Source: Azomonas macrocytogenes
GTDB lineage: Bacteria > Pseudomonadota > Gammaproteobacteria > Pseudomonadales > Pseudomonadaceae
Length of the DNA: 64,000 bases
NCBI RefSeq assembly: GCF_014191985.1
Contig: NZ_JACHXI010000010.1
Location: forward strand, 1-64,000
Direction of reading: 5' to 3'
The translations under genes and the position numbers were made by a program. Below, piece after piece: positions 9,040 to 19,610 of the stretch (positions are counted from its first letter, which is position 1; every line of letters begins with the position of its first letter). The notes beneath the pieces were generated by a model. That model saw nothing but the letters and a program-made list of their open reading frames with translations. It did no database searches and was not told where the DNA came from.

Positions 9040-9822
9040 ATGAGATTCAGCCCCCTTCTTTCGGCCTTTCTGCTGTTGGCCGGATGCGCCGGCGACTTGC
9101 AGATCGACAAAAGCTACTCATCCAGAGGCCAGGACAGCCGTGAACAATTCATCGTCCTGCATTACACCTCCACCGACCTGCCGCGCTCGCTGGAATTGCT
9201 GACCAGAAGTGATGAAGTAAGCAGCCATTATCTGATCGGCGACTCGCCCGCCACCGTCTACCAGTTGATCGATGAAACCCGGCGCGCCTGGCATGCCGGC
9301 GATAGTGAATGGAACGGACGAACCTGGCTGAATTCCAGCTCCATCGGTATCGAGCTGGTCAATCGCGGCTATATCCAGACAGGGCAGGGACGTCTCTGGT
9401 ATCCCTTTTCCGAGAAACAGATCGATGCGCTGATCGTGTTGCTCAAGGACATCATGCAGCGCCACGGCCTCAAGCCCGGTGCCATCGTCGGGCACAGCGA
9501 TATCGCACCGCAGCGCAAGGTCGATCCGGGCCCGCTGTTTCCCTGGAAGCGCCTGGCCGACGCTGGCCTGATTCCCTGGCCTGACGCCCATGCTGTGAGT
9601 GCCTGGCGCATGCGCTTCGCCGCGCGCCTGCCGGATATTGCCTGGTTTCAGAACCAGTTGGGTCGTTTCGGCTACAAGGTGCCGCGCCACGGTGTACTGG
9701 ATCAGGAAACCCGCAATGTTATCGCTGCTTTCCAGATGCGCTATCGCCCGGCGCTGTTCAATGGCGAGCCAGATGCGGAAACGGCAGCGCTGCTGGCGGT
9801 GTTGAACAACGATAAGTCGTAG
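9040..9822 (+). CDS. ampDh2: N-acetylmuramoyl-L-alanine amidase, AmpD-like lipoprotein (AmpDh2 type)
   Basis: A 260-residue zinc amidase that cuts the bond between N-acetylmuramic acid and the stem peptide. A short signal sequence ends in the lipobox LLAGC, with lipidated Cys16 and Ala-Gly following, so outer-membrane anchoring in the periplasm is likely. The Amidase_2 domain shows VLHYTSTD (Zn His), SSHYLIG, WHAGDSEWNG, SSIGIELVN (catalytic Glu) and VGHSDIAPQRKVDPGP (Zn His and Asp). A C-terminal peptidoglycan-binding domain (about residues 190-255) has RFGYKVPRHGVLDQET and VIAAFQMRYRP. The position next to kinB-algB matches PAO1. Confidence 0.9.
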   Translation: MRFSPLLSAFLLLAGCAGDLQIDKSYSSRGQDSREQFIVLHYTSTDLPRSLELLTRSDEVSSHYLIGDSPATVYQLIDETRRAWHAGDSEWNGRTWLNSSSIGIELVNRGYIQTGQGRLWYPFSEKQIDALIVLLKDIMQRHGLKPGAIVGHSDIAPQRKVDPGPLFPWKRLADAGLIPWPDAHAVSAWRMRFAARLPDIAWFQNQLGRFGYKVPRHGVLDQETRNVIAAFQMRYRPALFNGEPDAETAALLAVLNNDKS

Positions 9823-9823
9823 C

Positions 9824-11607
9824 CTATACCGGCATCGATAGATAAAAGATGGTTCCGTGGCCGATCCGCGAGTGCACGCCGATCCTGCCACCGTGCAGTT
9901 GGACGATTTCCTTGCACAGGGCCAGGCCCAGGCCGGCACCGCCATGGTGGCGACCGATTTGCACGAACGGCTCGAAAATCCGTGCCTGCTGGTTGTAGGG
10001 AATTCCTTCGCCATTGTCTTCCACGCTGACAATTACCCGATCGCCATGCCTGCGCGCCTGCAGGCGGACCAGGCCACCACTCGGAGTATGCCGTAGCGCG
10101 TTGCTGAGTAAATTGTCCAGCACTCGTTCCATCTGCGCCGTATCCAGCATCAGGCCGGGCAACTCGGGTTCGATATCCAGGCTGAGGTTGATATTGCATT
10201 GCGCTGCTTGTGCCTGGTGCCGCTGGCTGGCCTTTTCGAGCAGCGCCGAAACCTCGCAGAGTATTGGTTGCAGCTTCTGCTGGCCGCTCTGGTAGCGGGA
10301 AAAATCCAGCAGATCATTGATCTGTTGTACCAGGCGGTGCAATTCATCATGAACAGTGATCAACAGGTCGGATTCGCGACTGTTCTGCGGAAATTTGAGC
10401 TTTTCGCGCAGCAGGCTGAATGCCATTTGGATGCCGGTGACTGGCGTGCGCAATTCATGGGAAGCGCGTAGGACGAATTCGTTGCGCACGCGCTCGAAGT
10501 TGCGCTGGTCGGTTACGTCATGCAGCACCATCACCGCACCGCTGATACGCCCGTCATGGTGGCTGACCGGACTCAGGCGCCAGGCCAGCAGGCGTCTTTC
10601 GCCATCGGCTTCGATATCCAGGTCTTGCGGCGGTTGGTTCAGCGGCTGGTCGTTGAGAACCTGTTGCGCGGCATCGTTCAAGGCCGGATCGCCCAGGGCC
10701 TGCCCCAGAGCTTGGCCAATGTATTCGTTATCCCAGGCCAACTGACGTTGGGCGACTGGATTGGCGTGTTCCAGGCAGCCCTCTCGATCGATGATCAGCA
10801 GACCATCGTCGATGCTGTCGAGCAAGGCTTGCAAACGCTGCTGGCCATTGACCAGGGCTTCCACGTTGGTCTGCTGGAACTGGTTCAGCGCGTGGGCCAT
10901 CAGCCCGAAGCGGGTGCTCAGCGAAGAAAGTTCGGCGATCGGGGAGCGCGGCAGCTTGATATTGAAGTCACCTTTGCCGATCTGATCGGCTGCGCGCGAC
11001 AGTTTCTCGATAGGTGAGCTGAAACGGCGAGCAAAGCCATGGGCAGTGATAAAGCCGATCAGCAGTATCGCGATGCCGATCAGAGTCAGTATCCCGGCCA
11101 GCATCAAGGCCTTTTCGCGAGCAGCCGTTTCAGTATGACGGACCCGGGCATAGGCCTGTCCCTGCATGTCGTTCATGAGGTTGCGCACCTCTTGCAACGA
11201 ATTGGTCAGCTGGTCATCCAGTCCAAGCGACCAGTTGGCAGGGCGCGGCAGGTCGAGCTGATAATTGAAGGCACTATAGGCATCGGCAATCGCCTGGTAG
11301 CTATGGCACTCTTCCTCGTCAATGGCTTCATCCAGCCCTCTGGCCAGGGTATCGAAAAAGGCCTGGCGGGTGGTCTGCAAGGTGTCGAGATTGCGGTCGT
11401 CCTTGATCAATAGTGCCAGATGCCTCTCCAACACTTGACGCAACTGCTGGTTGACTTCGATGGTACCGAAGCTGTCCTTGATCAGTATTTCCTGGCTTCG
11501 GGCCATCTGCACCACGCTTACCAACCCCAGTCCCAAGCCCAGCAGTGCCACCGTCATCAATGCCGAGAATCCGAGAAACAGGCGGGTTCTCAGTTTCATC
11601 TGCAGTT

Positions 11608-11611
<4 letters not shown>
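9824..11611 (-). CDS. kinB: Sensor histidine kinase/phosphatase KinB
   Basis: A 595-residue inner-membrane sensor. In order it has TM1 (about residues 10-35), a periplasmic four-helix sensing region, TM2 (about 168-190), HAMP, and a PAS-type domain (DSIDDGLLIIDREGCLEHAN). It then has HisKA with the phospho-acceptor His in RASHELRTPVTG and a HATPase_c domain with N (LLSNALRHT), G1 (VEDNGEGIP) and G2 (GGAGLGLALCKEIV) boxes. Its ATG overlaps the algB stop (ATGA), so the two are translationally coupled. KinB is known to act mainly as a phosphatase controlling AlgB and alginate; orthology here rests on gene order and domain layout. Confidence 0.9.
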
Positions 11612-12954
<1,343 letters not shown>

Positions 12955-13502
12955 GAATGATGCTCCAGTCGGGCCATTGATGGTCCCGCTTAGTTAATCC
13001 GCTTGGCGAGGCGGCTCCGGCAGTCGAAGCCCCTGCATCGCGTGTGGGCTGGTCAGGCGAGCAAATCTTGATGCCCGGCGTTTTTGCGACTGTTTAGTCT
13101 ACCAGTGGCCTTGCAAGTTGCACGGTTGTGCGCAAGGCAATCCCGTCGATGCATTGTCCGCTAACTGGTCGATAGTCTCCAGACGGTAGATGGCGCACTC
13201 TGCATGGTGCCCACTATGTCTGTTTCCGGGATAAGCCAGAGTGTGCAAAAAAACGCATCGTGCCCGCTTTTGAGAGTGTTTGAGGGAAAGTGCAATTCGC
13301 CGCGTACGCTCTGCCAGTGGTTGAATCGAGCAAGCTGCGGACCTGCCAGGAACGAATATTTCAGGTTGCGGAAAAGCGTTTACCGACTAGAGAAAATCCA
13401 GTCTTGCAAAAAGCCCGACCGGGAAAATACAGATCGTGCAAATTCAGTGGGAGATCCATTTGTTTTTTTATTAAGTTATTGATTATTAGGTATTAACTTG
13501 AT
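12955..13502. other. 548-bp non-coding region upstream of algB
   Basis: No convincing gene is seen. Frames at 13204-13482 and 13290-13496 lack ribosome-binding sites and family motifs. Near 13110-13136 there are nested inverted repeats (CTTGC...GCAAG and GCAC-N4-GTGC) that could form part of a regulator site. The last 70 bases before 13500 become AT-rich. The region is well placed to hold the algB promoter and upstream activator sites for the promoter at 13503. Confidence 0.5.
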
Positions 13503-13518
13503 TGGCATGCTGACTGCA
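13503..13518 (+). promoter_or_regulatory. Sigma-54 (RpoN) -24/-12 promoter
   Basis: TGGCATGCTGACTGCA fits the consensus TGGCAC-N5-TTGC(A/T). The invariant GG (13504-13505) and GC (13516-13517) are separated by exactly ten bases. Expected initiation near 13528 would leave a roughly 25-base leader containing GGAG before the ATG at 13553. Confidence 0.7.
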
Positions 13519-13552
13519 AGGTGACCTGCACTGCTAATCGGAGCAATGAATC

Positions 13553-13792
13553 ATGAATACCCAGAACCGCTTTTCGCTGCTTGGTCAAGGTTTTCTCGCT
13601 GGAGTCGCGGCCATGTTGATTCTGGGGGCTGACGATTTGCGAACCGAGCCGTTTGGGCAAGCAGAGGCAAAATCGGCGGAACAAATTCATCTCTATGAAA
13701 CTCCATCGATACAGATGACGCAAAGCAGCACTGAGGGTTCGATAGTCCATCTACAAAACCACGGCGCCGATTCACAGCGCTGGGTTTTTTAG
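13553..13792 (+). CDS. Small hypothetical protein, single membrane segment, sigma-54 controlled
   Basis: A 79-residue protein I do not recognise as a named family. After a short polar N-terminus (MNTQNRFSLLGQ) there is one hydrophobic stretch (GFLAGVAAMLILGA, about residues 12-26), then a polar, charged tail of about 50 residues. It could be a single-span inner-membrane protein with the tail in the periplasm, or an uncleaved signal anchor. GGAG lies 9 bases before the ATG, and a good sigma-54 promoter lies immediately upstream. PAO1 also has a small hypothetical gene beside algB, which supports this being a real gene. Its job is unknown; regulation by AlgB is an inference. Confidence 0.6.
   Translation: MNTQNRFSLLGQGFLAGVAAMLILGADDLRTEPFGQAEAKSAEQIHLYETPSIQMTQSSTEGSIVHLQNHGADSQRWVF
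13759..13790 (+). terminator. Possible intrinsic terminator overlapping the end of the small gene
   Basis: CCACGGCGC can pair with GCGCTGGG (one bulged A, one G-U pair, 9-base loop). Six T residues follow immediately at 13785-13790. The hairpin overlaps the last codons and stop of the small gene. Confidence 0.4.
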
Positions 13793-13997
13793 AGGATTTT
13801 CTGGTTCCAGTAGCTGCTGCGATCTGGCGGTCAGGGATGAATGGCATAGCTGATCCGAGCTACGTCACATGCATGAGAAACAGGCCGAATGGATGCGGCG
13901 CACACCTGTTTGCCAAGGGTGTCGAAAAGTTCATGAAAGCAGAGCGATAACTAGCAGGCTGCTTTCATTGAGTTAACACTGCAAGAGGAGAAACGCC

Positions 13998-14168
13998 ATG
14001 CTAAGTTGGGCAGTCACATTTTTGATCATTGCTATTATTGCGGCCGTTCTGGGCTTTGGCGGCATAGCCGGGACCGCGACAGGAATTGCCAAGATCCTGT
14101 TCGTCGTATTCCTTGTGTTGTTTGTCGTTTCGCTGATCTTTGGCCGGGGCCGCGGACCACGAGTCTGA
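13998..14168 (+). CDS. DUF1328 (YtjA-type) small membrane protein
   Basis: A 56-residue protein starting [16 protein letters not shown] with [17 protein letters not shown] in the middle. This is the hallmark of the DUF1328/YtjA family, which has two membrane spans and a short basic tail (FGRGRGPRV). Ribosome-binding site AAGAGGAG lies 8 bases before the ATG. Homologues are often stress-induced, but the function is unknown. A terminator follows directly, so it is monocistronic or the last gene of a transcript. Confidence 0.85.
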   Translation: MLSWAVTFLIIAIIAAVLGFGGIAGTATGIAKILFVVFLVLFVVSLIFGRGRGPRV

Positions 14169-14185
14169 CGTTTGAAGAACCGGGA

Positions 14186-14219
14186 GCCGCTTCCTGTTAT
14201 CAGGGGGCGGCGGTTTTTT
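14186..14219 (+). terminator. Intrinsic terminator after the DUF1328 gene
   Basis: The stem GCCGCTTCCTG / CAGGGGGCGGC (two G-U pairs) with loop TTAT is followed by GG and a run of T at 14213-14219. It overlaps the stop codon of the convergent HDOD gene. Confidence 0.75.
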
Positions 14220-15627
14220 ATCGAGGCCCGACCGGATTCATCTGCCGTGCCAGTTCACGCAAGGCAGTTTCTGCACTGAAGACCTTCTGCACTACCTCAT
14301 CCGCTTTCTGCCGGTCGATTCCCAGCTTTTCGTAAAGCTCATCGGGAATATTCTGATCGGGGTCGCTACCGATTCCATGTTTCCCCAGCAGTCGAACCGT
14401 CAACCAGATCAGGTTCGGATAGAGCGCGTATTCGCCCTGGTAATGCAGGTCGTTCTGAAAGCGTAGGGCGGTATAGAGCTCTTCGGGCATTCCCCAATGT
14501 TGCATCATCCAGGCGCCGATCTGTTCGCGAGTGATACCCAGTAGATGCTGCTCGATCTGGCTATGGTGCAGGTGCGGGTTAACCTCTCTGTGCCGGCAAA
14601 TCAATGAAAAATGCGGCGGAAAGACATGTGCCAGCACCAGATAGCCGAAATTATGCAAAAGCCCGCACAGGTAGGCCATGCCGGATTCCGGGCGTTGCGC
14701 TCGTGGCATGATGCGTAGCAACCCGTCGATGACCGTTGCGGTATAGATCGCTTGCTGCCAGTAAGGTGTGCTCTGTTGCGGTTCATCCTTGGGCAGGGTG
14801 ATGGTTTTGCCCAGAGCCAGACCCAAGGCCAGATTAATCACGATGTCGAAACCCAGTACGCGGACGATGGCATCTTCCACAGAGCGGACCTTGCTCGGTG
14901 ATGCGTAATAGGGTGAAGCCGCCCAGCTGACGACCTGGGCGGCCAGGGCCGGATCGGTTTCCACCAGATTGGTGATGTCTTCAACGGTAGCCTTGGGGTC
15001 GACGCGCAACCGGATGATGCGGTTGGCCGATTGTGGCAGCGGTGGAATTTCGATGGTTTCTTCCAGGCGCTGGCGAATTCGTCTGGCCGTGAAGGATTCC
15101 ACGGCTCGGATGATTTCGGCCTGGTCTTCGTGGGGACGATTAAGGTTGGGACGAATATCGTTCACGACGACACCGAAGTGTCCGCTACTGGCCTTTTCCA
15201 TCAGACTACGCAAATCTTCCAGCGTAAACTCCAGTAGCAGGCCAGGTTGTCCGGATTCAATCCAGAGTGTCGGCTGCTGCATCAGGCTGGCTTCGTAAAG
15301 GCAGGGTACGGGTAGTAGCTGAGGCAGTCCCGGCAGGCTATTCAACGCCTGCCGAGCCAGTAGCTGTTGCAATTTTTCATGCTTGGCGGCTGTGAGCTGG
15401 CGACCGGTCAATTCGGCCAGCAGGGTCAGGTCGAGCAGACGATCCCTTGGAAACAGCACGAGCAGCATACCGATGGCATCTTCAAGCAGTACGGACTGTA
15501 CTCGTTGGGCGGCAGGCAGGTCGGGTCGGTCTTGGCAGGTGCGATAATTCAGGTCGAACTTTTCCAGTGCCTGGAGAACGTGCGAAGGCAGTTCTGGATG
15601 TGGCCCGCTATCGACAGCAACTATCAT
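14218..15627 (-). CDS. HDOD-domain signalling protein with N-terminal YbaK-like domain
   Basis: A 469-residue cytosolic protein. Residues about 1-150 resemble the YbaK/prolyl-tRNA-editing fold (SVLLEDAIGMLLVLFPRDRLLDL...LAELTGRQL). Residues about 190-400 form an HDOD domain (IPPLPQSANRIIRLRVDPKAT, LVETDPALAAQVVSWA, SVEDAIVRVLGFDIVINLALG, YLCGLLHNFGYLVLAH). The metal-binding HD pair of catalytic HD domains is replaced (HN), as is usual in HDOD, so it is probably a non-enzymatic signalling protein. It lies directly upstream of recG on the same strand, as in PAO1. No regulatory partner can be assigned. Confidence 0.82.
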   Translation of the reverse strand: MIVAVDSGPHPELPSHVLQALEKFDLNYRTCQDRPDLPAAQRVQSVLLEDAIGMLLVLFPRDRLLDLTLLAELTGRQLTAAKHEKLQQLLARQALNSLPGLPQLLPVPCLYEASLMQQPTLWIESGQPGLLLEFTLEDLRSLMEKASSGHFGVVVNDIRPNLNRPHEDQAEIIRAVESFTARRIRQRLEETIEIPPLPQSANRIIRLRVDPKATVEDITNLVETDPALAAQVVSWAASPYYASPSKVRSVEDAIVRVLGFDIVINLALGLALGKTITLPKDEPQQSTPYWQQAIYTATVIDGLLRIMPRAQRPESGMAYLCGLLHNFGYLVLAHVFPPHFSLICRHREVNPHLHHSQIEQHLLGITREQIGAWMMQHWGMPEELYTALRFQNDLHYQGEYALYPNLIWLTVRLLGKHGIGSDPDQNIPDELYEKLGIDRQKADEVVQKVFSAETALRELARQMNPVGPR

Positions 15628-15701
15628 AAAAAATTATCCAACATGAGTTTTGCGTGAGTGTAGCCTCGGCCGGGCAGAGGAACTGGCCAGACAATGGTGT
15701 G

Positions 15702-17777
15702 TCAGACCTGGCCATACTGCTGTCCATGCCGCAGCCAGCGATTCAGAAGTGGCCCGGCTCGTTCCGGCCAGTCGGCGAGCAGCCGCTGGGCCGCTTCGCG
15801 TACCTGGGGTAGCAAGGCGGCATCGCGCAGCAGGTCGGCCACCTTGAATTGCAGTAGCCCTGTCTGCCGGACACCGAGCATTTCACCCGGCCCGCGCAAT
15901 TCCAGGTCTTTTTCCGCAATGACGAAACCATCGCAGGTCTCACGCATGATAGCCAATCGTTCACGGCCCATCTGTGACAGCGGTGCATGATAGAGCAGCA
16001 AACAGTGACTTGCTGCGTTGCCGCGGCCGACCCGGCCGCGCAACTGGTGCAACTGGGCCAGCCCCAGGCGCTCGGGGTTTTCGATGATCATCAGGCTGGC
16101 ATTGGGCACATCCACGCCGACTTCGATCACGGTGGTGGCCACCAGCAGTTGCAGGCGCCCCTGTTTGAACGCTTCCATCACTGCTGCTTTTTCCGCAGGC
16201 TTCATACGCCCGTGAATCAGGCCAACGTTGAGTTCGAGCAACGCACTAGACAGTTCCTCGAAAGTCGTTTCGGCGGCTTGGCAGGTCAATTCCTCGGATT
16301 CTTCGATCAACGTGCAGACCCAATAGGCCTGGCGACCTTGCAGGCAGGCGTTGCGAACCCGTTCGATCACCTCGCTGCGCCGGCTGTCGGCGAGTACCAG
16401 CGTATTCACCGGCGTGCGGCCGGGCGGCAGTTCGTCGAGGATCGAGGTATCCAGGTCAGCGTAGGCACTCATTGCCAGCGTTCGCGGGATCGGTGTGGCA
16501 GTCATGATCAACTGGTGAGGGCAGAGCCGGCCTTCGACACCCTTCTGGCGCAGGGCAAGGCGTTGTTGCACTCCGAAGCGATGCTGCTCGTCGATGATGA
16601 CCAGGGCCAGGTTGCGAAAGCGCACCTCGTCCTGGAACAGCGCATGGGTACCGATCACCATCGGACAGCCAGCCGCGATTTTTTCCAATGCCGTGAGGCG
16701 GGATTTACCCTTGAGCTTGCCGGCCAGCCAGGCCAGCTCCAGGCCGAGCGGTTCGAGCCACTTGGCGAAATTCACGTAATGTTGTTCGGCGAGGATTTCC
16801 GTCGGAGCCATCAGGGCTGCCTGATAACCAGCCTCCAGCGCTTGCAGTGCTGCCAGTGCGGCGACTACCGTCTTGCCGGCGCCGACATCGCCCTGAATCA
16901 GCCGCAGCATCGGTTCGGGCTGGCTGAGGTCGTAGGCGATTTCGGCACCGACTCGCTGCTGGGCACCGGTCGGGACGAAGCCGAGATTTTGCAGGAATAG
17001 CTGCGGCAGGCGTCGGGCGATTGGTAATGCCGGGGCCTGCTGGGCTCGCACGCTTTCGCGCAGGCGCTGCAGGGAAAGCTGGTGGGTCAGTAGCTCTTCG
17101 AAGGCCAGGCGGTGCTGTGCCCAATGATGGCCTTCGGCCATCTCCTGCTGATCAGCATCCGGTGGTGGTCGGTGCAGGTAGCGAACCGCTTCGTCGAGCG
17201 GTGCCAGGTGATAGTGACGCGCCAATTCCTGTGGCAGCCAATCTGGCAGGCTGTGCGGACCGAGGCGAGCCAGAGCCTGCTGGGTCAAGCTGCGCAGGCG
17301 CAGTTGGGTAAGCCCTTCGGTCGTCGGATAGATCGGGGTCAGGGTCTGTTCGATCGGCACCGGCTGTGCCTCGTTCAGGGTGCGGCATTCTGGATGATAG
17401 ATTTCCAGGCCGGAGGCACCGGGACGGACCTCGCCATAACAGCGCAATTGGGTACCGCGCTTGAGCGCATCTCTCTGCGCCTGGCTGAAATGATAGAAAC
17501 GCAGGCTGAGCGTACCGGTGCCATCCTGCAACCGCAGCAGCAGGCTGCGCCGGCGACCCATAATAACGTCGGCGGCTGCCACCACGCCTTCCACTACGGC
17601 ATCCTGGCCGGGTCGCAGGGCACCGATAGGGGTAATCCGGGTACGATCCTGATAACGCAGCGGTAGGTGGAAGAGCACATCCTGCAGGGTTTCGAGGCCG
17701 ACCTTGGCCAATTTCTCCGCCAGTGCCGCGCCTACTCCCTTGAGCGCGGTCACCGGGACGGCCGAAAGATCGGGCAT
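15702..17777 (-). CDS. recG: ATP-dependent DNA helicase RecG
   Basis: A 691-residue branched-DNA helicase that regresses stalled forks and processes Holliday junctions and R-loops. The N-terminal wedge/OB domain (about 1-160) includes LPLRYQDRTRITPI. The helicase core has Walker A GDVGAGKTVVAALAAL, motif Ia MAPTEILAEQHY, the RecG-specific Walker B IIDEQHRFGVQQR, motif III MTATPIPRTLA, and TATTVIEVGVDVPNA with QLRGRVGRG in lobe 2. Length is normal. It is 8 bases downstream of oxyR, so oxyR-recG is probably one transcript. Confidence 0.95.
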   Translation of the reverse strand: MPDLSAVPVTALKGVGAALAEKLAKVGLETLQDVLFHLPLRYQDRTRITPIGALRPGQDAVVEGVVAAADVIMGRRRSLLLRLQDGTGTLSLRFYHFSQAQRDALKRGTQLRCYGEVRPGASGLEIYHPECRTLNEAQPVPIEQTLTPIYPTTEGLTQLRLRSLTQQALARLGPHSLPDWLPQELARHYHLAPLDEAVRYLHRPPPDADQQEMAEGHHWAQHRLAFEELLTHQLSLQRLRESVRAQQAPALPIARRLPQLFLQNLGFVPTGAQQRVGAEIAYDLSQPEPMLRLIQGDVGAGKTVVAALAALQALEAGYQAALMAPTEILAEQHYVNFAKWLEPLGLELAWLAGKLKGKSRLTALEKIAAGCPMVIGTHALFQDEVRFRNLALVIIDEQHRFGVQQRLALRQKGVEGRLCPHQLIMTATPIPRTLAMSAYADLDTSILDELPPGRTPVNTLVLADSRRSEVIERVRNACLQGRQAYWVCTLIEESEELTCQAAETTFEELSSALLELNVGLIHGRMKPAEKAAVMEAFKQGRLQLLVATTVIEVGVDVPNASLMIIENPERLGLAQLHQLRGRVGRGNAASHCLLLYHAPLSQMGRERLAIMRETCDGFVIAEKDLELRGPGEMLGVRQTGLLQFKVADLLRDAALLPQVREAAQRLLADWPERAGPLLNRWLRHGQQYGQV

Positions 17778-17784
17778 GCCGGTT

Positions 17785-18702
17785 TCAGTCCTTGCTGGCC
17801 GGGCTGCTCACCGAGCACAGGCGAATGGAGTCGGCCAGTACTTCGATGGCCTTCGGCCGTGGGAAACTGGCCCGCCAGGCAATCGCCACGGTGCGAAAGG
17901 GCGCCGGCTGTGTCAGTGGGCGAACTTCGATGATACCGGGCGCATAATGATGACTGTCGACTGCCGAAAGCGGCAGGACCGATATCCCCAGCCCCGAAGC
18001 GACCATGTGGCGGATGGTTTCCAGCGAGCTGGACTCGATGGTGGTGAAGTTGCCCGATTCAGTCTTGTTGCTGCTTGGGCAGGCTTCCAGTACCTGATCA
18101 CGAAAGCAGTGACCTTCGCCTAGCAGCAGCAGGCTCTTGTCATTGAGCATCTCGTTCTTGATGACGCCCAGCTTGGTCCAGGGATGGTTGGCCGGCATCA
18201 ATACGTAAAAAGGTTCGTCATAGAGCGCCATGGTCAGAACATCGGCTTCCTGGAACGGCAAGGCGATAATGATGGCGTCGAGTTCTCCAGTGCGCAGCTT
18301 GTCGCGCAGGACATGGGTGAAATTTTCTTCGATATACAACGGCATGTCCGGGGCGACACGGTGCAACTGGGGAATCAGATGGGGGAACAGATAGGGCCCG
18401 ATGGTGTAGATGGCGCCTACCTTGAGCGGCGCAGCTAGCTGATTCTTGCCGGCCTGGGCCAGTTCGCGGATGTTCTGCGCCTGTTCCAGCACCTTCTGTG
18501 CCTGGGTGACGATGCCTTCGCCGACCGGAGTCAGGCGGACCGCACTCTTGGTACGTTCGAAGATCAGCACACCCAGCTCGTCTTCAAGCTTTTTCACGCC
18601 AACCGAAAGGGTCGGTTGACTGACATGACAGCGCTCAGCCGCACGGCCGAAATGCTGTTCCTGGGCAAGGGTGACGATGTACCGCAGTTCGGTCAGGGTC
18701 AT
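17785..18702 (-). CDS. oxyR: LysR-family peroxide sensor OxyR
   Basis: A 305-residue H2O2-responsive activator. The N-terminal winged helix is MTLTELRYIVTLAQEQHFGRAAERCHVSQPTLS. The redox pair is present as two Cys nine residues apart in GEGHCFRDQVLEACPSS, matching C199/C208 of E. coli OxyR. The start at 18702 gives the conserved MTLTELRY. Longer in-frame starts (for example 18708) would only add a few non-conserved residues. It co-directionally precedes recG, as in other pseudomonads. Confidence 0.95.
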   Translation of the reverse strand: MTLTELRYIVTLAQEQHFGRAAERCHVSQPTLSVGVKKLEDELGVLIFERTKSAVRLTPVGEGIVTQAQKVLEQAQNIRELAQAGKNQLAAPLKVGAIYTIGPYLFPHLIPQLHRVAPDMPLYIEENFTHVLRDKLRTGELDAIIIALPFQEADVLTMALYDEPFYVLMPANHPWTKLGVIKNEMLNDKSLLLLGEGHCFRDQVLEACPSSNKTESGNFTTIESSSLETIRHMVASGLGISVLPLSAVDSHHYAPGIIEVRPLTQPAPFRTVAIAWRASFPRPKAIEVLADSIRLCSVSSPASKD

Positions 18703-18800
18703 AAGCATATTCCATTGGCTTGCGGCCAAGCATAGCGGCTGCAAGCCATGGAACCAACTGGAACAAGGAAACCGCTGCAGTTTCCTTGGCAAGAACTGGA

Positions 18801-19610
18801 TCAACTGCTGCGTTTGAGCTCGTAAGCCAGGGGCGCAACGATTTCCAGGGTGCCGTCGTTGAGCAACTCGGGCGGTGGTGGCGGCAGTGGCTGTGCCTTG
18901 CGAATCATTTCCAGCGTGGCGCGGTCAAGCAGCGGGTTTCCGGAGCGACCAACCAGTTCGTAGGAGAGTACGCGTCCTTCCCCATCGATAGTGAAACGCA
19001 GGCGGTTGACCTTGACTCCCGGTCTTTCACGCCGCTTGGCTTCTTCGGGATAAATCTTGTAGCGCGCCAGGTGGCTCAGCAGCAGACTTTGCCAGGAAGC
19101 CTTTACCTGTTGCGTCGAAGAAGACATGCCATCCTGTTTGGCATTCGACGAAGCCGTTGAAGCGGCTGACGTCGTTCGGGAGTTCGCGTCGGTAGTGCTC
19201 GACTGAGCGACCTGACTCTCCATCGGCGAGTCTTTCTTGTCGGGCGATTCCACCGGCTTCTGCGCGACCTTCTTCTCTTGGTCAGGCTTCTTCGGCTTTT
19301 CCTTTTTGGGTTTGGGTTTCGGCTTGGGCTTGGGTTCCGTCTTGGCTACTGCCAGCTTCGGATCCGGTGCCTCTACCAGTTTCGGTTCCGGGTCCGGAAT
19401 CGGTTCCGGTTCGACCTGCTGCGCCTGTGGGGGCGGCGGCGGAGGTGGCAGGGGTTCCAGCTGGACCATCATGGGAGCCGCCGGCGGCAACTCGATCGGC
19501 GGTGGTTTGGCGCGCCAGAACAGTGACCAGGCCACTATTCCGATGTGCAGGCTCAGTACCAGCAGGAGGCTGATGCCCCACAGCGGTATTTTGCGGGAGT
19601 TGCTGCTCAT
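18801..19610 (-). CDS. tonB: TonB energy transducer
   Basis: A 269-residue protein with an N-terminal signal anchor (about residues 10-32, WGISLLLVLSLHIGIVAWSL, with the His typical of TonB in the span). A long Pro/Glu/Lys-rich periplasmic spacer follows (PPPPPPP, repeated KPKPK). The C-terminal TonB domain has YPEEAKRRERPGVKVNRLRF, GRVLSYELVGRSGNPLLDRATLEMIRKAQPLP in shape, and LEIVAPLAYELKRS. It connects inner-membrane proton flow to outer-membrane receptors. The ATG overlaps the exbD stop (ATGA), and the order is exbB-exbD-tonB. It is the obvious partner for the two siderophore receptors in this window. Confidence 0.93.
   Translation of the reverse strand: MSSNSRKIPLWGISLLLVLSLHIGIVAWSLFWRAKPPPIELPPAAPMMVQLEPLPPPPPPPQAQQVEPEPIPDPEPKLVEAPDPKLAVAKTEPKPKPKPKPKKEKPKKPDQEKKVAQKPVESPDKKDSPMESQVAQSSTTDANSRTTSAASTASSNAKQDGMSSSTQQVKASWQSLLLSHLARYKIYPEEAKRRERPGVKVNRLRFTIDGEGRVLSYELVGRSGNPLLDRATLEMIRKAQPLPPPPPELLNDGTLEIVAPLAYELKRSS

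Noticed and set aside
13204-13496. Two short frames upstream of the sigma-54 promoter
   Set aside because: No ribosome-binding site, poor codon use and no motifs; more likely part of the algB regulatory region.
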